DNA from: an uncultured Acetatifactor sp.
GTDB taxonomy: Bacteria > Bacillota > Clostridia > Lachnospirales > Lachnospiraceae
Direction of reading: 5' to 3'
DNA: 64,000 bases
Assembly: GCA_910587555.1 (NCBI GenBank)
Contig: CAJULV010000001.1
Coordinates: forward strand, 19,142-83,141
Part shown: positions 61,863-64,000 of the stretch, in pieces
How the letters are laid out: every line of letters begins with the position of its first letter
Position numbering within the stretch: the stretch's first letter is position 1
Notes under the pieces: generated by a model
Databases searched by the model: none
What the model was told of the DNA's origin: nothing
What the model saw: the letters and a program-made list of their open reading frames with translations, nothing else
Program-made: the position numbers and the translations under genes

Positions 61863-63581
61863 ATGAAAAAAATATCTCAAATAGCGGTCATTAACTTTCC
61901 GTTTTTCTATACATTGGAACAGATAGTTATGAAACTCATGGGCTTTGGGCTGATGTTAGTGCCCGCCTTCATTACGCGATATCTGATGGACAGCAGAATA
62001 GAACAGGGCGAGAAAATTCCTTTGTACTGGTTCGGTATAGCAATTGTCGTGACAGCGGCGATACACTTATTCAATTTTTACTTCATGCACTATCGGTCCC
62101 AGATGTTTACGAACCAGCGGGCATCAGACTTCAACAGTGTGATAGCGCGTAAGATTGCCAGCAGCCGTATGCCGGAGTATGAGGCCGAGCCAAAAAGCAA
62201 GATATATAATATCATGAATTCAGATATTGCGTCCATATATACCTTGAGTAATTATATTGTTGGTGTTCCGGTGAACATTATAAAGGCAATTATGGTCATG
62301 TGGCTGTTGTTTGACGCGCATTACGGATTTGCCCTGATAGTGTTGGTGATGGCGCCCCTGTATGCTCTCTCCAGCTATACCAATCAGGGACAGCGAAAGA
62401 AACTGATGGAAGAAGAGAGGAAGGCGGCGGACATATGGTTGGAAGGGGTTGAGGTCATGATTAACAGTAAGGTAAGCATAGGTCTCAACAGAGCTTTTCC
62501 GTACATATTAGAGCGCTCGGAAAGGGAGAAAGATGCCTTTTACAGAGCCAGGAACCGACAGCATTTTTATCTGCTGATTACGTTGGAACTGCCAAGGATG
62601 ATTAGTACCCTGTCGCTTCTTTTGATTTTGATAGTTGGGGGAAATATGGTGGTCGGAGGGTGGCTTACCTTGGGTACACTGGTGTTTGTTACACAGCTGA
62701 TTGGGTATGAATTTGAGTCTCTGGCAGAGCTTGCTTCTCTGCAGGCGAATTTTCTGAATGAACTGCCGATCTTCCAGCGGGGGAAAGATTTTGTGGCGCT
62801 TCCGGACGGGGATAGTGCGCCGGCGGCGAAAACGGGAGGAAGACAGGACATGGAAGACGGGCATCCTGCGGCGGGAAAAGGAAATCATGCAGAAGAAGGG
62901 AACCTTATGCCAAAAAAATCGGAAAATGGACAGGGACACGGGCAGGCAGCAGGTGATGCAGGCATAATCAGCCTGAAAGATGCCGGTATCCTGCGGCCTG
63001 ACGGTAGCAGGCTGATTCAAATAGACGACTTTTTCGTCGAAGGACCGGGGCTGATTCTCATCAGAGGGGAAAACGGATGCGGCAAATCCACACTGTTCAA
63101 TATCCTTTCCGGTGTATTTTCAGAGAAACAATTGGAGACAGGAGAGGGCGGAAGCTGTGAAATTTCATCCATGTACAGGGACAGTCTGGGGTATCTGTTT
63201 TACCCAAACTTTATTTTTGCCGGAACGGTGAAGGAAAATGTTCTCTATGGGCGGGATATCCCTGAACGGGAATTCGAAAGAGTCCATAAACTGCTGAATC
63301 TGCCGCCTGCCGATAAAGAGGTCAGGATAAGGCCGGAAAATCTGTCGCTGGGGGAGAAGCAGAAAATCTATTTGGCAAGGCTGTTGTTAGGTGATTATAA
63401 GTGCATCTTACTGGATGAGCCTGGCAGCAATCTGGACGACAGGACAGAGGAGAATCTGATTCAGGCGCTGGGTGAGATGAAGTGCGGCAGGCTTCTGCTG
63501 GTAATCAGCCATAACGACCGATATGACAGGATAGCGGACAGGATTTATACGGTAAAGGATGGAAGTATGGCGGCAGATTAA
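61863..63581 (+). CDS. ABC exporter of the peptide cluster
   Basis: The product has 572 residues. A membrane domain with five to six spans (about 10-295) is followed by a 70-residue hydrophilic linker rich in Gly, His, Lys and Ala (about 315-385, for example GHPAAGKGNHAEEG). The ATPase is compact: Walker A IRGENGCGKSTLF, signature LSLGEKQKIYLA, Walker B CILLDEPGSNLDD and switch His VISHND. The unusual LSLGEKQK signature and short ATPase separate it from the drug-type exporters elsewhere in the window. No peptidase C39 domain is present, so leader cleavage must use another enzyme. Its role is probably export of the modified peptide. GAGGAG precedes the ATG. Confidence 0.85.
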   Translation: MKKISQIAVINFPFFYTLEQIVMKLMGFGLMLVPAFITRYLMDSRIEQGEKIPLYWFGIAIVVTAAIHLFNFYFMHYRSQMFTNQRASDFNSVIARKIASSRMPEYEAEPKSKIYNIMNSDIASIYTLSNYIVGVPVNIIKAIMVMWLLFDAHYGFALIVLVMAPLYALSSYTNQGQRKKLMEEERKAADIWLEGVEVMINSKVSIGLNRAFPYILERSEREKDAFYRARNRQHFYLLITLELPRMISTLSLLLILIVGGNMVVGGWLTLGTLVFVTQLIGYEFESLAELASLQANFLNELPIFQRGKDFVALPDGDSAPAAKTGGRQDMEDGHPAAGKGNHAEEGNLMPKKSENGQGHGQAAGDAGIISLKDAGILRPDGSRLIQIDDFFVEGPGLILIRGENGCGKSTLFNILSGVFSEKQLETGEGGSCEISSMYRDSLGYLFYPNFIFAGTVKENVLYGRDIPEREFERVHKLLNLPPADKEVRIRPENLSLGEKQKIYLARLLLGDYKCILLDEPGSNLDDRTEENLIQALGEMKCGRLLLVISHNDRYDRIADRIYTVKDGSMAAD

Positions 63582-63621
63582 AAATTGAGAATAGGAAAGA
63601 TAGAGGAATAGGAATACCGGA

Positions 63622-63658
63622 AAACCGCATCAGATGGTATGCACCACGGATGCGGTTT
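63622..63658. terminator. Convergent hairpin after the exporter
   Basis: AAACCGCATC (63622-63631) pairs perfectly with GATGCGGTTT (63649-63658) with a 17-nt loop. It lies between two convergent genes and has short T runs on both sides, so it may end both transcripts. Confidence 0.6.
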
Positions 63659-63664
63659 CGGAGT

Positions 63665-64000
63665 TTAAGCCATTTTCTGTAGTTGTGCGCTATGTTCCAT
63701 AATGATTTCTTTCATGAGTTCATTGTCAGCCTGCATTCTCTCATATTCTTCTATAGAATTTTTATATCTGTCATAGGTTGAGGTGTAGCAGGATTCAATT
63801 GTGTTCAATCGCGGCATCATTATGTTTTCCTGGAACAGCTTTATCTGATGTATTTCAGCCTGCAGTTCAGCTTTTACAGCCTGTATTTCCCCCTGCAGTT
63901 CAGCTTTTACAACCTGTATTTCCCCCTGCAGTTCAGCTTTTACAACCTGTATTTCCCCCTGCAGTTCAGCTTTTACAGCCTGTATTTCCCCCTGCAGTTC
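63665..64000 (-). CDS. Coiled-coil protein with 11-residue repeats (5' part outside the window)
   Basis: A minus-strand frame is open from the end of the window to a TAA at 63665, giving 111 residues of the C terminus. The first 50 are tandem copies of an 11-residue unit (ELQGEIQAVKA and variants), a hendecad coiled coil, followed by a non-repeated helical end (LFQENIMMPRLNTIESCYTS, RYKNSIEEYERMQADNELM). There are no membrane spans. I do not recognise a family; the start and any N-terminal domain are outside. The last 70 residues resemble regulator-tail proteins only in being helical. It is convergent with the peptide exporter. Confidence 0.75.
   Translation of the reverse strand, partial: ELQGEIQAVKAELQGEIQVVKAELQGEIQVVKAELQGEIQAVKAELQAEIHQIKLFQENIMMPRLNTIESCYTSTYDRYKNSIEEYERMQADNELMKEIIMEHSAQLQKMA
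63860..64000. repeat. 33-bp tandem repeat inside the coiled-coil gene
   Basis: Units start at 63860, 63893, 63926, 63959 and 63992, each exactly 33 bp and nearly identical, with a single variable position near base 20 (CAGCCTG or CAACCTG). Four full units and part of a fifth are visible; the array continues beyond the window. Confidence 0.95.

Noticed and set aside
1..64000. tRNA or rRNA genes, CRISPR arrays, complete insertion sequences or integrases
   Set aside because: None was recognised on reading; short GGTTCGA-like strings (for example near 13037) lack a cloverleaf.

Overview
The window looks like a chromosomal segment of a spore-forming, Gram-positive, moderately GC-rich Clostridia member, most likely a Lachnospiraceae-type gut anaerobe. 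Supporting features are spore genes (a GerA/SpoVAF protein and a cotJA-cotJB-cotJC operon), strong AGGAGG ribosome sites, many TTGACA/TATAAT-type promoters with 17-bp spacing, DegV and DUF975 proteins, a GH94 phosphorylase, an SPKTG cell-wall anchor, and many multidrug or peptide-type ABC exporters. Species cannot be named from sequence alone.

Layout. 1-5.3 kb: truncated SpoVAF/GerA gene, DegV protein, a LytTR response regulator with a soluble GHKL kinase, a remnant resembling DUF2871, and the cotJ operon. 5.3-16.1 kb: accessory transport region. It holds a BcrA-type ABC cassette, a mosaic of gene fragments (a second cotJC split in two, an ABC exporter tail) around an intact DUF4303 gene, an XRE/winged-helix regulator divergent from an ABC pair, a MATE pump and a single-gene ABC exporter. 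16.1-22 kb: an 0.8 kb stretch without a firm gene, a heterodimeric ABC exporter and a DMT transporter. 22-29.6 kb: an unknown protein, a lipoprotein glycoside-hydrolase candidate, a chitobiose phosphorylase and a phosphohexomutase; the last three suggest phosphorolytic use of chitin or GlcNAc oligosaccharides. 29.9-36.5 kb: a 1672-residue surface protein (transglutaminase plus MBG/YDG repeats), an inositol-phosphatase-family enzyme and a Nudix hydrolase. 36.8-43.7 kb: another ABC exporter pair and a YtrA-type GntR regulator with ABC ATPase and large permease. 43.9-57.7 kb: housekeeping (secA, prfB with programmed frameshift, cutC, hisS, aspS, Sfp-type PPTase) interrupted by small membrane proteins and a decayed ABC exporter pair.

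57.8-63.6 kb is the most unusual region. A 636-residue regulator made of two tandem XRE-plus-helical-repeat modules is divergent from a 37-residue Cys-Cys peptide gene. A perfect 13-bp hairpin, a radical SAM/SPASM enzyme and an ABC exporter follow. A small secreted-peptide gene is convergent with the regulator. I read this as a probable RiPP (ribosomally made, post-translationally modified peptide) system, possibly with peptide-dependent control. I do not recognise the precursor family. The window ends inside a minus-strand gene whose coiled coil is built from 33-bp (11-residue) tandem repeats.
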